This document shows, piece by piece, positions 17,915 to 26,836 of a DNA stretch of 40,680 nt. Positions within the stretch are counted from its first letter, which is position 1, and each line of letters starts with the position of its first letter. The stretch comes from Novosphingobium sp. GTDB lineage: Bacteria; Pseudomonadota; Alphaproteobacteria; Sphingomonadales; Sphingomonadaceae. The DNA is taken from NCBI GenBank assembly GCA_013822005.1, contig PNJT01000003.1:1-40680 (forward strand). Direction: 5' to 3'. The notes beneath the pieces were generated by a model that was not told the DNA's origin, searched no databases, and saw nothing but the letters and a program-made list of their open reading frames with translations. Position numbers and translations under genes: made by a program.

Positions 17915-18877
17915 ATGAACGCCCCATTTCCAACCCCAGAAAAGCCCCCGCTGCGGCTGCTGCTGGCCGCGCCGCGCGGATTCTGCGCCGGTGTTGACCG
18001 CGCGATCGACATCGTCGAGCTGGCGCTGCAGCGCTATGGCGCGCCGGTCTATGTCCGGCACGAGATCGTCCACAACCGCTATGTGGTCGACAGCCTGAAA
18101 GCCAAAGGCGCGATTTTTGTCGAGGAACTGGACGAGGTTCCGGACGGCGCGGCGGTGATCTTCAGCGCGCATGGCGTGCCCAAGGCGGTCCCGGCAGCGG
18201 CCAGCCAGCGCGGGCTCGACTGGCTCGACGCCACTTGCCCGCTGGTCAGCAAGGTCCACCGCCAGGCCGAACGCCAGATCGAGGCCGGGCGGCACATCCT
18301 GTTCATCGGCCACGAGGGCCATCCCGAAGTGATCGGGACCATGGGCCAGGTCCCCGATGGCGCGATCACGCTGGTTGAGACTGTCGCCGATGTTGCCAGG
18401 CTGGACTTTGTCGATGATGCCCCGCTGGCGTTCCTGACGCAAACCACGCTGTCGGTCGATGACACCGCCGAAGTGGTCGCGGCGCTGCGCGCGCGGTTCC
18501 CGCAGATCGTCGGGCCCAAGGCCGAGGACATCTGCTATGCCACTTCCAACCGCCAGGCCGCGGTCAAGACGATCGCGCCCGAGTGCCAGCTGGTGCTGGT
18601 GATCGGCGCGCCCAACAGCTCGAACTCGCTGCGGCTGGTCGAAGTGGCCGAACGCTGCGGTGCCCAGGCCCGGCTGGTGCAGCGCGGGGCCGAGATTGAG
18701 GGCAGCTGGCTCGACGGGGTCGAAGTGCTGGGGCTGACCGCCGGGGCCTCTGCGCCGGAAGAACTGATCCAGGAAGTGATCGCGCGGATCGGCGAGTTTC
18801 GCGAAGTGACGATGGAACAGGTCGTCACCGCCGAGGAAAAGATGGTCTTCAAACTGCCCCGGCAACTGGTGGACTAG
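17915..18877 (+). CDS. ispH: 4-hydroxy-3-methylbut-2-enyl diphosphate reductase
   Basis: [75 protein letters not shown]. Confidence 0.96.
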   Translation: MNAPFPTPEKPPLRLLLAAPRGFCAGVDRAIDIVELALQRYGAPVYVRHEIVHNRYVVDSLKAKGAIFVEELDEVPDGAAVIFSAHGVPKAVPAAASQRGLDWLDATCPLVSKVHRQAERQIEAGRHILFIGHEGHPEVIGTMGQVPDGAITLVETVADVARLDFVDDAPLAFLTQTTLSVDDTAEVVAALRARFPQIVGPKAEDICYATSNRQAAVKTIAPECQLVLVIGAPNSSNSLRLVEVAERCGAQARLVQRGAEIEGSWLDGVEVLGLTAGASAPEELIQEVIARIGEFREVTMEQVVTAEEKMVFKLPRQLVD

Positions 18878-18882
18878 AGCCG

Positions 18883-19856
18883 GTGGCGGTTTACACGCAG
18901 CTTGGCGCGGAGCAGCTTGCCGCCTGATTGGCCACTTCGATGTCGGCGAACTGGTGATGGCCAAGGGGATCGCCGAGGGCGTGTCCAATTCCAACTGGCT
19001 GATCGAGACCACCGGCAAGCACGGCGCGGGAGCGCGGTTCATCCTGACGATGTACGAATACCGGATCGAGCTGGAGGACCTGCCGTTCTTCCTCTCGCTG
19101 CTCGATCATCTGGCCGCACACGGCTGTCCGGTGCCGCGCACCATCCACGACCGGTCGGGCGCGCTTTACCGGATGATCGGCGAGAAGGCGGTGGCACTGA
19201 TCGAGTATCTGCCCGGCGTTTCGTTGAGCGAACCGACTGCGGACCAGGCCCGCGCGGTGGGCCGGGCGCTGGCGCAGATGCACCTCGCCGCCGCCTCGTT
19301 CCCGCAAGCCCGCGCCAACGGGATGGGCCTCGCTGAATGGCAGCGGCTGGCCGATGCGTGCGGGCATGACGGATTGGCCGCGATCGATCCGGAACTGGCC
19401 GAACAGGTGACACGCGAGCTTGCGCTGCTGGCGTCCAGCTGGCCCACGGACCTGCCGCGCGGAGTAATCCATGCCGACCTGTTCCCTGACAATGTGCTGA
19501 TGCTGGGCGACAAGGTGACCGGCCTGATCGACTTCTACTTCGCCTGCACCGATCTGATTGCCTATGACGTCGCAGTGACCCATGCCGCCTGGTGCTTTGA
19601 CGGTGCCGGACGCACGTTCAATCCCGCGATCTCGGCCGCGCTGCTTGAAGGTTACGAGGCCGTGCGCCCGCTCAGCGCGGAAGAGCGCGCGGCCCTTCCG
19701 CTGCTGGCCCGCGGCGCTTCGCTGCGCTTTACCATGAGCCGGGCCTATGACTGGATCAACACCCCGGCGGGTGCGCTGGTGGTCAAGAAAGACCCCTTGG
19801 CCTTCGCGCGGCGCACGGCCTTCTATGCCAAGGCTGGCGCAGCGGCATTCGAATGA
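18883..19856 (+). CDS. thrB: homoserine kinase (ThrB type II), apparently frameshifted near 18920
   Basis: Open frame 18954-19856 (AKGIAEGVSNSNWLIETTG, YLPGVSL, GVIHADLFPDNVLMLGDKVTGLIDFYFACTD); GTG 18883 encodes a ThrB-like N-terminus MAVYTQLGAEQLAA in a frame that stops at TGA 18925. Confidence 0.87.
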
Positions 19857-19885
19857 ACCCGTACCTTGCCCCCACCACCCCGTTC

Positions 19886-19964
19886 GTCCTGAGCCTGTCG
19901 AAGGACTGTCCTTTTCTTCCTGCGGCGGTGGAAAAGAGAAGCAGTCCTTCGACAAGCTCAGGAC
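19886..19964. repeat. inverted repeat, CTGAGCcTGTCGAAGGACTG type
   Basis: 19886-19908 GTCCTGAGCCTGTCGAAGGACTG pairs with 19942-19964 CAGTCCTTCGACAAGCTCAGGAC (1 mismatch). Confidence 0.85.
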
Positions 19965-19992
19965 AGTCGGGTTTGGGTGAGGGGTTGGCGCG

Positions 19993-20436
19993 GTGAAGCA
20001 GGTCGAGATTTTCACCGACGGGGCCTGCAAGGGCAATCCCGGCCCAGGCGGCTGGGGCGCGGTGCTGCGCGCGGGCGGGCATGAGAAGGAACTGTCCGGC
20101 CATGCCCCCGCCACCACCAACAACCGCATGGAAATGACCGCGGTTATCGAGGCGCTGAACGCGCTGAAAGGTCCGTGCGAGGTCCAGCTCTACACCGACA
20201 GCAAGTACGTCATCGACGGGATCACCAAATGGATCTTCGGCTGGCAGAAGAACGGCTGGAAGAATTCGCAGAAGAAAGACGTGCTCAATGCCGACCTGTG
20301 GCAGGCCATGCTCGATGCCAAGCGCCGCCACAAGATTAGCTGGCACTGGGTCAAAGGCCATGACGGACACCCGGAAAACGAGCGCGCCGACAAGCTGGCC
20401 AGCGATGCGGCTTTGAGCGGGGGCTCGCACACATAG
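19993..20436 (+). CDS. rnhA: ribonuclease HI
   Basis: [72 protein letters not shown] start. Confidence 0.96.
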   Translation: MKQVEIFTDGACKGNPGPGGWGAVLRAGGHEKELSGHAPATTNNRMEMTAVIEALNALKGPCEVQLYTDSKYVIDGITKWIFGWQKNGWKNSQKKDVLNADLWQAMLDAKRRHKISWHWVKGHDGHPENERADKLASDAALSGGSHT

Positions 20437-20449
20437 GCTAACCAAAAAG

Positions 20450-20532
20450 CCCTTCCCCATTGGGGAAGGGTTGGGATGGGGTACGACGCTGGCGTGGAGC
20501 CCCCACCCCAACCCCTCCCCGCCGGGGAGGGG
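20450..20532. repeat. paired G/C-tract hairpins, possibly a bidirectional terminator
   Basis: CCCTTCCCCATTGGGGAAGGGTTGGGATGGGG ... CCCCACCCCAACCCCTCCCCGCCGGGGAGGGG between convergent rnhA and yegP-like gene. Confidence 0.65.
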
Positions 20533-20563
20533 TTCTGGTGGCCACGTCAGGCGGTGCGTCGCC

Positions 20564-20740
20564 TCAGCTGTTATCCTCAACCGCAGCGTCAGGCCCGTTC
20601 TTCTTGATCGAGTCGATCGCGTTCTGGGCGCTGGCCTTGCTCGAATAGCCCTCGGTCGAGAACATCACTTCGGAATTGTGCTTGAAGCGGACCCGGAATT
20701 CTCCGGCCTTGTCCTTATAGATTTCGAACTTGTGCGCCAT
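20564..20740 (-). CDS. YegP/DUF1508 family protein (58 aa)
   Basis: Not in the ORF track (short); read from sequence: MAHKFEIYKDKAGEFRVRFKHNSEVMFSTEGYSSKASAQNAIDSIKKNGPDAAVEDNS. Confidence 0.88.
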   Translation of the reverse strand: MAHKFEIYKDKAGEFRVRFKHNSEVMFSTEGYSSKASAQNAIDSIKKNGPDAAVEDNS

Positions 20741-20792
20741 GGCAGGTCTCCTGATTGCGAAGCCGCCAAGCTACTCTGATTGCAGCGATTCG

Positions 20793-21878
20793 CTAGCGGA
20801 ATCTGGCCGGGGAGTAAGGCGCGGGATCGACTTTTCCGCCCTGCCTGCCCAGCAGCAATGCCGCGGCCAGATCGGCCGCTGCAGGCGCAGTCTGGATGCC
20901 GAAGCCGCCCTGCCCGGCAAACCAGAAGAACCCCGGCGTGGCCGGATCGAAGCCATAGACCGGAAGCCGATCGGGCGCGAAGCTGCGCAGGCCGGCCCAT
21001 TTGTGTTCGAGCCGACGCACCGGCCAGTCGGCGACATGCTCCAGCCGGGCAATCGCGGTGGCGACGTCGATTTCCTCAGGCGCGGCATCGCAAGGGACAC
21101 TGGGCGTTTCATCGTGCGGGCTGAGCCACAGCTTGTCGCCCTCGGGCCGGAAATAGAAGCTGCCGTCGAAGGCCAGCACCAGCGGCAAGTCAGCCGGAAC
21201 CGGCAGGCCCATCGCCAGCTGGGCAATGGTCCGCCGGTACGGCTGCACGCCCAGCGGCTTGGCTCCGGCCATTGCGGCAACCGGATCGGCCCAGGCCCCG
21301 GCGGCGTTGACCAGCACTTCGGCGGCGAACGCGCGGCCATCTTCCAGCGTCACTTGCCAGCTCCCGCCCTCGCGCCAGGCCGCGGCCAGACTGGCCCGGC
21401 ACAGCAGCTCTGCCCCGCCGCGCCGGGCCTGGGCGAGGTAAAGCTGGTGCAAGGCAGCGACGTCGATATCGCTGCAATCGGGTTCGAGCACGCCGTGCCG
21501 CCACCCGTCGCGCAGGCCGGGGATGCGGGCCTGCAGCTCTGCGAAATCGAGCCTTTGGGTCCTGACCCCAAGGCGGGCGAAATCGCTGGCGAAGGCATCC
21601 AGCGCGGCTGCCTCGCTCTCACGCGCCAGGGTCAACGCGCCGCGCTCGCGCAGCAGGTCATTGTCCCTGAGGAACGGCCCCGAGGCGGCGGTCAACGGAT
21701 AGACCAGCGGCCCGCCATAACTTTCGGTCCAGAACGCCGCCGAGCGCCCGGTGGCATGGTAGCCGGGCCGCTCCTCAGCCTCGAGCAGCAGCACGCGGCC
21801 ATGCGGCGCCAGCCCCGCTGCCAGCGAGGCCCCGGCCATCCCGGCACCGACAATCGCGAAATCGAACCGTGCTGCCAT
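20793..21878 (-). CDS. FAD-dependent oxidoreductase (DAO/DadA-like)
   Basis: FDFAIVGAGMAGASLAAGLAPHGRVLLLEAEERPGYHATGRSAAFW, VLVNAAGAWADPVA, FFWFAGQGGFGIQTAPAAADL; ATG at 21878. Confidence 0.9.
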   Translation of the reverse strand: MAARFDFAIVGAGMAGASLAAGLAPHGRVLLLEAEERPGYHATGRSAAFWTESYGGPLVYPLTAASGPFLRDNDLLRERGALTLARESEAAALDAFASDFARLGVRTQRLDFAELQARIPGLRDGWRHGVLEPDCSDIDVAALHQLYLAQARRGGAELLCRASLAAAWREGGSWQVTLEDGRAFAAEVLVNAAGAWADPVAAMAGAKPLGVQPYRRTIAQLAMGLPVPADLPLVLAFDGSFYFRPEGDKLWLSPHDETPSVPCDAAPEEIDVATAIARLEHVADWPVRRLEHKWAGLRSFAPDRLPVYGFDPATPGFFWFAGQGGFGIQTAPAAADLAAALLLGRQGGKVDPAPYSPARFR

Positions 21879-21883
21879 GGCTG

Positions 21884-22834
21884 TCAGGTCGCGGCGACCC
21901 GCGCCAGCAGGGCGTCGATAGCGGCGAGCGCCTTGTCGCGCACCGGATCGGCCTCGCGCAGCACTTCGTGACGGGCTTCCTTGCCGAAATGGACCAGTTC
22001 GCAATCGGGCAGGCGCAGGGCCGCGCGGGCGATCGGTTTCCAGCCGACCAGCTTGTCATCGTCGGTCGCCACCAACACCACCGGCATGGTCACGCGTTCG
22101 AGCATGCCCGGCTCCTCGAGCAGCCGCATCGAGGCATAGCCGCGCTCGACCCAGCCCCAGCTGCCCGGCCCCATCACCAGCGCAGGCCGGTGATCGCGCC
22201 ACCACAGCTCGTCGGCATAGCGTTCGGCGTCGTGGGTCAGCAGGTGGATTCGCGTTTCAGGGACCTGGCCGGGCGCTTCGCTCCACTTCCAGGCCGGGCG
22301 GCGCGGATCGCCCAGCGCCATCATCAGCTTGGCGGCCTGGTGCATCACGGCTTGCGGCAGCAGGCTGGCGGTGAAGCCAAGCATCGGGGCTGAGAGGATC
22401 AGTGCGGCGGGATCGGCCAGCCCTTCGGCCACCGTCCGCAGCACCAGGTGCCCGCCCATCGAATGCCCGGCCAGCACATGCGGCCCCGGCGTCTCGGCCT
22501 TCCAGTGCTTCCACAGCAGCGCCAGGTCTTCGCACCAGGTCGAAAAATCGTCGATGTGCCCGGTGACCGGATCGTTGCCCAGGCGGCCCGAATCCCCCTG
22601 CCCGCGCCAATCGCTGGCGGTGACGTGCCAGCCACTTGCGTTCCAGTGGCTGAGCACCTCGAGGTACTTTTCGTAAAAATCCCCGCGCCCGGGCAGGAAC
22701 AGGATCGATCCCTTGGCGCCCTTGGCCGGGGCCAGCCAATCGATCCGGCGGACCGACCAGCCATCGGCCGCCTCCCAGCGGCTTTCGCTGGCCTCGGGCG
22801 GGATTGCGCGGCGGTTGATTGTTGATCGGGGCAT
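21884..22834 (-). CDS. alpha/beta hydrolase, lysophospholipase-like
   Basis: GSILFLPGRGDFYEKYLEVL, SDWRGQGDSGR, HVLAGHSMGGHLVLR (GHSMGG nucleophile elbow). Confidence 0.9.
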   Translation of the reverse strand: MPRSTINRRAIPPEASESRWEAADGWSVRRIDWLAPAKGAKGSILFLPGRGDFYEKYLEVLSHWNASGWHVTASDWRGQGDSGRLGNDPVTGHIDDFSTWCEDLALLWKHWKAETPGPHVLAGHSMGGHLVLRTVAEGLADPAALILSAPMLGFTASLLPQAVMHQAAKLMMALGDPRRPAWKWSEAPGQVPETRIHLLTHDAERYADELWWRDHRPALVMGPGSWGWVERGYASMRLLEEPGMLERVTMPVVLVATDDDKLVGWKPIARAALRLPDCELVHFGKEARHEVLREADPVRDKALAAIDALLARVAAT

Positions 22835-22917
22835 TTGGATAATTCCGGCCTCTCAGCACTGGTTACTTTTTGGTAAGTCCTGCGGCTTAGACAGGCTCCC
22901 GAGACCAGGGGGCTGTA

Positions 22918-23418
22918 ATGCCGGACTTCGAATTTCGCTACATATTGCTGGGCACCTTGGCAATCGCACTGCTGTTTGCCGCCTTCACCGACCTTCGCCG
23001 CCGCCAGATCGATAACTGGCTGAACGGCGCGATAGCTGCTGCGGCTCCGCTCTACTGGTGGGCCAGCGGACTGTCGCTGTGGCCGGGCGTTGCCTGGCAA
23101 GTGGGCATGGCCGTTGTAACGCTGGTGGTGCTGGCCGGGCTGTTTGCCCTGCGCGCGATGGGCGGGGGCGACGTCAAGCTGCTGACCGCACTGGCGCTGT
23201 GGATCGAACCGATGGCGTTCCTGCGGCTGCTGGTCGCGATGGCGCTGATCGGCGGGGTGCTGACCCTGGTGATGGGGGCCTGGCATGTTGCCCGGCGGCG
23301 CCGCGACAAGCTGGCCATTCCTTACGGCGTGGCGATCTCCAGCGCGGCCTTGTGGGTTCTTGCAGTTCAATTTGCTCCGGCATTCCAGACCGCCGCGGCG
23401 GTGCGGGGAGCCGGTTGA
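22918..23418 (+). CDS. cpaA: prepilin peptidase, CpaA/TadV-like
   Basis: 166-aa multi-pass A24 peptidase: FTDLRRRQIDNWLNGAIA (catalytic Asp), MGGGDVKLLTALALW (GxGD). Confidence 0.9.
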   Translation: MPDFEFRYILLGTLAIALLFAAFTDLRRRQIDNWLNGAIAAAAPLYWWASGLSLWPGVAWQVGMAVVTLVVLAGLFALRAMGGGDVKLLTALALWIEPMAFLRLLVAMALIGGVLTLVMGAWHVARRRRDKLAIPYGVAISSAALWVLAVQFAPAFQTAAAVRGAG

Positions 23419-23488
23419 CCGGATTTTAACCAGTTTGCCCGAATAAGCACGGACGATTTCGGGAATTTTCTAGGGGGCTTGTCTAGCC

Positions 23489-24514
23489 ATGGATAAAAAG
23501 AAGCTGATGCTGCTGCTTGGCGCACTGGTCATTGCGATCGGAACCGCGCTTGCGGCCCGGAGCCTGCTCACCGGTGCTTCCGCGCCCGAGGCTGAAGCCG
23601 CCCAGCAAGTCCCCAAGGGTCCCAAGGTCCTGGTGGCGCAGCGCGCACTGCCGGTCGGCACGATCATCACCGCCGATTCGGTCAGCTTCCAGCTGTGGCC
23701 CAAGGAAATGGTCCAGGACGCCTACTTCATCGACGGCGAAGCCGACATGAACAAGCTGCTGGGCACCGTGGTGCGTTACCCGATCACCGCCGGTCAGCCG
23801 GTTACCCAGGGCGCGCTTGTGGCTCCGGGTGATCGCGGCTTCCTGGCGGCAGCGCTTGGCCCCGGCATGCGCGCCGTGACGATCCCCGTTTCGGCCAAGA
23901 CCGGCGTCGGCGGCTTCATCTTCCCGGGCGACCATGTTGACCTGATGCTGACCCAGACCGTTTCCGGCCAGGGCGATGGCCCGCCGCTGAAGGCCACTGA
24001 AACCATCCTGCGCAATGTCCGCGTGCTCGCTACCGACCAGACCACCAACACCGTGGTTGAAGACGGCAAGACCGTGGTCCGCTCGTTCCGCACCGTGACG
24101 CTCGAAGTGACACCCAAGATTGCCGAGAAGATCGCGGTTGCCCAGACCATCGGCACGCTCAGCCTGACGCTGCGCAGCCTGGCCGACAACCAGAGCGAGC
24201 TCGACCAGGCAATTGCCAGCGGTTCGGTCAAGGTTCCGGCTGGTGCCACCAAGGACCAGGAAGCCAAGTTCCTCGCCCAGGCGATGAACCGTCCGGTCGA
24301 TGGCGGCACCACCTTTGTGACCGGCGGCGATGTCTCGCGCTTCCAGCGCCGCACCGCCCCCAACCCGGAACGCGCTGCCCAGGCAATGGTTGCCCAGCAA
24401 CAGGTTGCCGCGACGCCCGTCCAGTCGGCTCCGCGTTCCAGCGCTCCTTCTGGCCCGACGGTCCGCGTGACCCGCGGCAAGAACACTGTCGTCGAACAGG
24501 TTGGAGGACGCTGA
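23489..24514 (+). CDS. cpaB: Flp pilus assembly protein CpaB
   Basis: KLMLLLGALVIAIGTALAAR, VLVAQRALPVGTIITADSVSFQLWP, GMRAVTIPVSAKTGVGGFIFPGDHVDLMLT. Confidence 0.92.
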   Translation: MDKKKLMLLLGALVIAIGTALAARSLLTGASAPEAEAAQQVPKGPKVLVAQRALPVGTIITADSVSFQLWPKEMVQDAYFIDGEADMNKLLGTVVRYPITAGQPVTQGALVAPGDRGFLAAALGPGMRAVTIPVSAKTGVGGFIFPGDHVDLMLTQTVSGQGDGPPLKATETILRNVRVLATDQTTNTVVEDGKTVVRSFRTVTLEVTPKIAEKIAVAQTIGTLSLTLRSLADNQSELDQAIASGSVKVPAGATKDQEAKFLAQAMNRPVDGGTTFVTGGDVSRFQRRTAPNPERAAQAMVAQQQVAATPVQSAPRSSAPSGPTVRVTRGKNTVVEQVGGR

Positions 24515-24515
24515 G

Positions 24516-26162
24516 ATGACCATCTCCAACCCCAAAGCCTCCACCGCCACGAAAGGCCGGACCATGAAACGCCTTGCAATCGCCATGCTGAGCGCGACCT
24601 GCGCCGCCTTGCCGCTGGCCGTGCTGCCGGTCGGCACCGCGGAAGCCCAGTCGGCCAGCCGCCCGGCCAACGACGTGGTCCTTTCGATCGGACGCGGCCA
24701 GCTGATCACGGTTGGCGGCACAATGGCTGATGTCTTTGTGGCCAACGAAAGCGTTGCCGACGTCCAGGTGAAAAGCTCGCGCCAGCTCTATGTCTTCGGC
24801 AAGGCCGGCGGCGAAACCACGATCTATGCCAGCGATGCTGGCGGCAACATCATCTGGTCGGCCAACGTCCGGGTGGGTTCGAACATCGACAGTGTCGACC
24901 AGATGCTGAAGATGGCCATGCCTGACGCCAAGGTCGCGGTTTCGACGATGGGCACCAACACCTTCCTGCTGACCGGCACCGTTGCTGCTCCCGAAGACGC
25001 CGCCGAGGCCCAGCGGCTGGTTTCGGCTTTCGTGGGCAAGGAAGCCAATGTCATCACCCGCCTGAAAATGGCGACCCCGCTGCAGGTCAACCTGCATGTC
25101 AAGTTCGCCGAAGTCAGCCGCTCGCTGGTGCGCGACATCGGGGTCAACTGGATGACCGGCGATGCTTCCAGCGGGTTCCAGTTCGGGATCGGCCAGGGCC
25201 GCAGCTTTTCCAACACCTTCCGTCCCGGCACGGTTACCGGGGTTGGCAACCAGCCTTCGGTGATGATCCCCGACATCAACAACCCGGGCAAGTTCATCGA
25301 GGTCAAGGGCACCTCGGTCAGCCCGATCGGCGTGGGCACCACGCTGGCCGGTGCCGGCAAGCTGTTCGGGCTCGACATCCTGGGCGCGCTTGATCTGGGT
25401 GAACAAGTCGGCATGGTCTCGACCCTGTCGGAACCCAACCTGACCGCGCTTTCGGGCGAAACCGCCGAATTCCTGGCGGGCGGGGAATATCCGATCCCGA
25501 TCAGCCAGGGCCTGGGCACCACTTCGGTCGAATACAAGAAGTACGGGGTCAGCCTGGCCTATACGCCGACGGTGCTGTCGAACGGCCGCATTTCGATGCG
25601 GGTCCGCCCCGAAGTGTCCGAGCTTTCGAGCCAGGGCGCGATCACCATCAACGGCTTCCAGGTTCCCGCACTGACCGTGCAGCGTACCGAAACCACGGTG
25701 GAGCTGGGTTCGGGCCAGTCGATGATGATCGCCGGGCTGATGAGCAACGGCGCGCAGAACACCATCAAGAAGCTGCCGGGTGCCGGCGACCTGCCGATCG
25801 TCGGTTCGCTGTTCCGCTCGACCCACTTCCAGAAGGGTGAAACCGAACTGGTGATCGTGGTCACGCCCTATCTGGTCCAGCCAGTCAACGCCAGCGACAT
25901 CAAGCTGCCGACCGACGGCTATCGCAGCCCCAACGTGCTGCAGCAGGTCTTTGGCAACCAGCAGAGCGCCGGCAAGACGGGCGAAGCCCGCCCTGGCCCC
26001 ACCACTGCTCCCGGCCAGCAGGGCCCGAACGGCCCGCAGGTTGGCGAACTGATCGTCCCGCAGGCCACCCTGCCCCAATCGGCCGCCAAGGAAGAAAAGA
26101 AGAGCAAAAAGAAGAAGAAGGGCGATGACAGCGATGCCGCGCCCGGCTTCAGCCTGAACTGA
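24516..26162 (+). CDS. cpaC: type II/III secretin family protein CpaC/RcpA
   Basis: LSIGRGQLITVGGTMADVFVANESVADVQV, VNLHVKFAEVSRSLVRDIGVNW, ETAEFLAGGEYPIPI, ELVIVVTPYLVQPV; ATG 24516 just after cpaB stop. Confidence 0.93.
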   Translation: MTISNPKASTATKGRTMKRLAIAMLSATCAALPLAVLPVGTAEAQSASRPANDVVLSIGRGQLITVGGTMADVFVANESVADVQVKSSRQLYVFGKAGGETTIYASDAGGNIIWSANVRVGSNIDSVDQMLKMAMPDAKVAVSTMGTNTFLLTGTVAAPEDAAEAQRLVSAFVGKEANVITRLKMATPLQVNLHVKFAEVSRSLVRDIGVNWMTGDASSGFQFGIGQGRSFSNTFRPGTVTGVGNQPSVMIPDINNPGKFIEVKGTSVSPIGVGTTLAGAGKLFGLDILGALDLGEQVGMVSTLSEPNLTALSGETAEFLAGGEYPIPISQGLGTTSVEYKKYGVSLAYTPTVLSNGRISMRVRPEVSELSSQGAITINGFQVPALTVQRTETTVELGSGQSMMIAGLMSNGAQNTIKKLPGAGDLPIVGSLFRSTHFQKGETELVIVVTPYLVQPVNASDIKLPTDGYRSPNVLQQVFGNQQSAGKTGEARPGPTTAPGQQGPNGPQVGELIVPQATLPQSAAKEEKKSKKKKKGDDSDAAPGFSLN

Positions 26163-26176
26163 GGAAGGACGGAACC

Positions 26177-26833
26177 ATGCGTATCATGAACTCTCGCAAG
26201 ACGCTGGCTTCGGCCCTTTCGCTTGGCCTCGTGGTCGCCCTGGGCGGCTGCGGTGGCGGCGGCTTCTCAGGCAATGGCACCCTTGAAAGTGTGCGCCAGC
26301 CGGTGGTCACCACCACCAGCTTCACGCTCGACGTTGCCGCTGGTCCGGGGGGCGTCTCGATCCCCGAACAGCGCCGCCTGTCGGGCTGGTTCGATGCCAT
26401 GGCGCTGCGCTACGGCGACCGGATCTATATCGACGACCCGATGAAGAGCGCGGGCACCCGCAGCGCGATCGAAGGTGTGGCCGGCCGCTATGGCATGCTG
26501 GTTGGCGACGATGCGCCGCTGACCCAGGGCGAAGTTGCGCCCGGCGTGGTGCGGGTGATCATCGCCCGTTCGAGCGCTACGGTTCCGGACTGCCCCAACT
26601 GGTCGCAGAATTCGGATGCCAATCTGACCAACGGCACCAATGCCAGCTATGGCTGTGCGGTCAATTCGAACATGGCCGCGATGGTCGCCGATCCGCAGCA
26701 CCTGATCCAGGGCGCGACCGGCACGGGCGTGACCACGGTGATGAGCTCGATCAAGGCAATCGAGTCCTATCGTGAGGCTCCGCCGACCGGCGAAGGGAAC
26801 CTGAAAAAACAATCGACGTTGACTGGAAAGTAA
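26177..26833 (+). CDS. cpaD: CpaD family pilus assembly lipoprotein
   Basis: Lipobox LGGCGGGG, YGDRIYIDDP, VRVIIARSSATVPDCPNWSQNSDANLTNGTNASYGCAVNSNMAAMVADPQHLIQG. Confidence 0.88.
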   Translation: MRIMNSRKTLASALSLGLVVALGGCGGGGFSGNGTLESVRQPVVTTTSFTLDVAAGPGGVSIPEQRRLSGWFDAMALRYGDRIYIDDPMKSAGTRSAIEGVAGRYGMLVGDDAPLTQGEVAPGVVRVIIARSSATVPDCPNWSQNSDANLTNGTNASYGCAVNSNMAAMVADPQHLIQGATGTGVTTVMSSIKAIESYREAPPTGEGNLKKQSTLTGK

Positions 26834-26836
26834 GCC

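Noticed and set aside
17183-19042. 619-aa minus ORF that runs from the ispH antisense into the lipoprotein gene
   Set aside because: Only the last 217 codons (from ATG 17833) look like a real protein with a lipoprotein signal; the upstream part is antisense to ispH
24228-26078. 616-aa minus-strand ORF opposite cpaC
   Set aside because: Antisense shadow of the secretin gene, low-complexity His/Gln/Asp-rich translation
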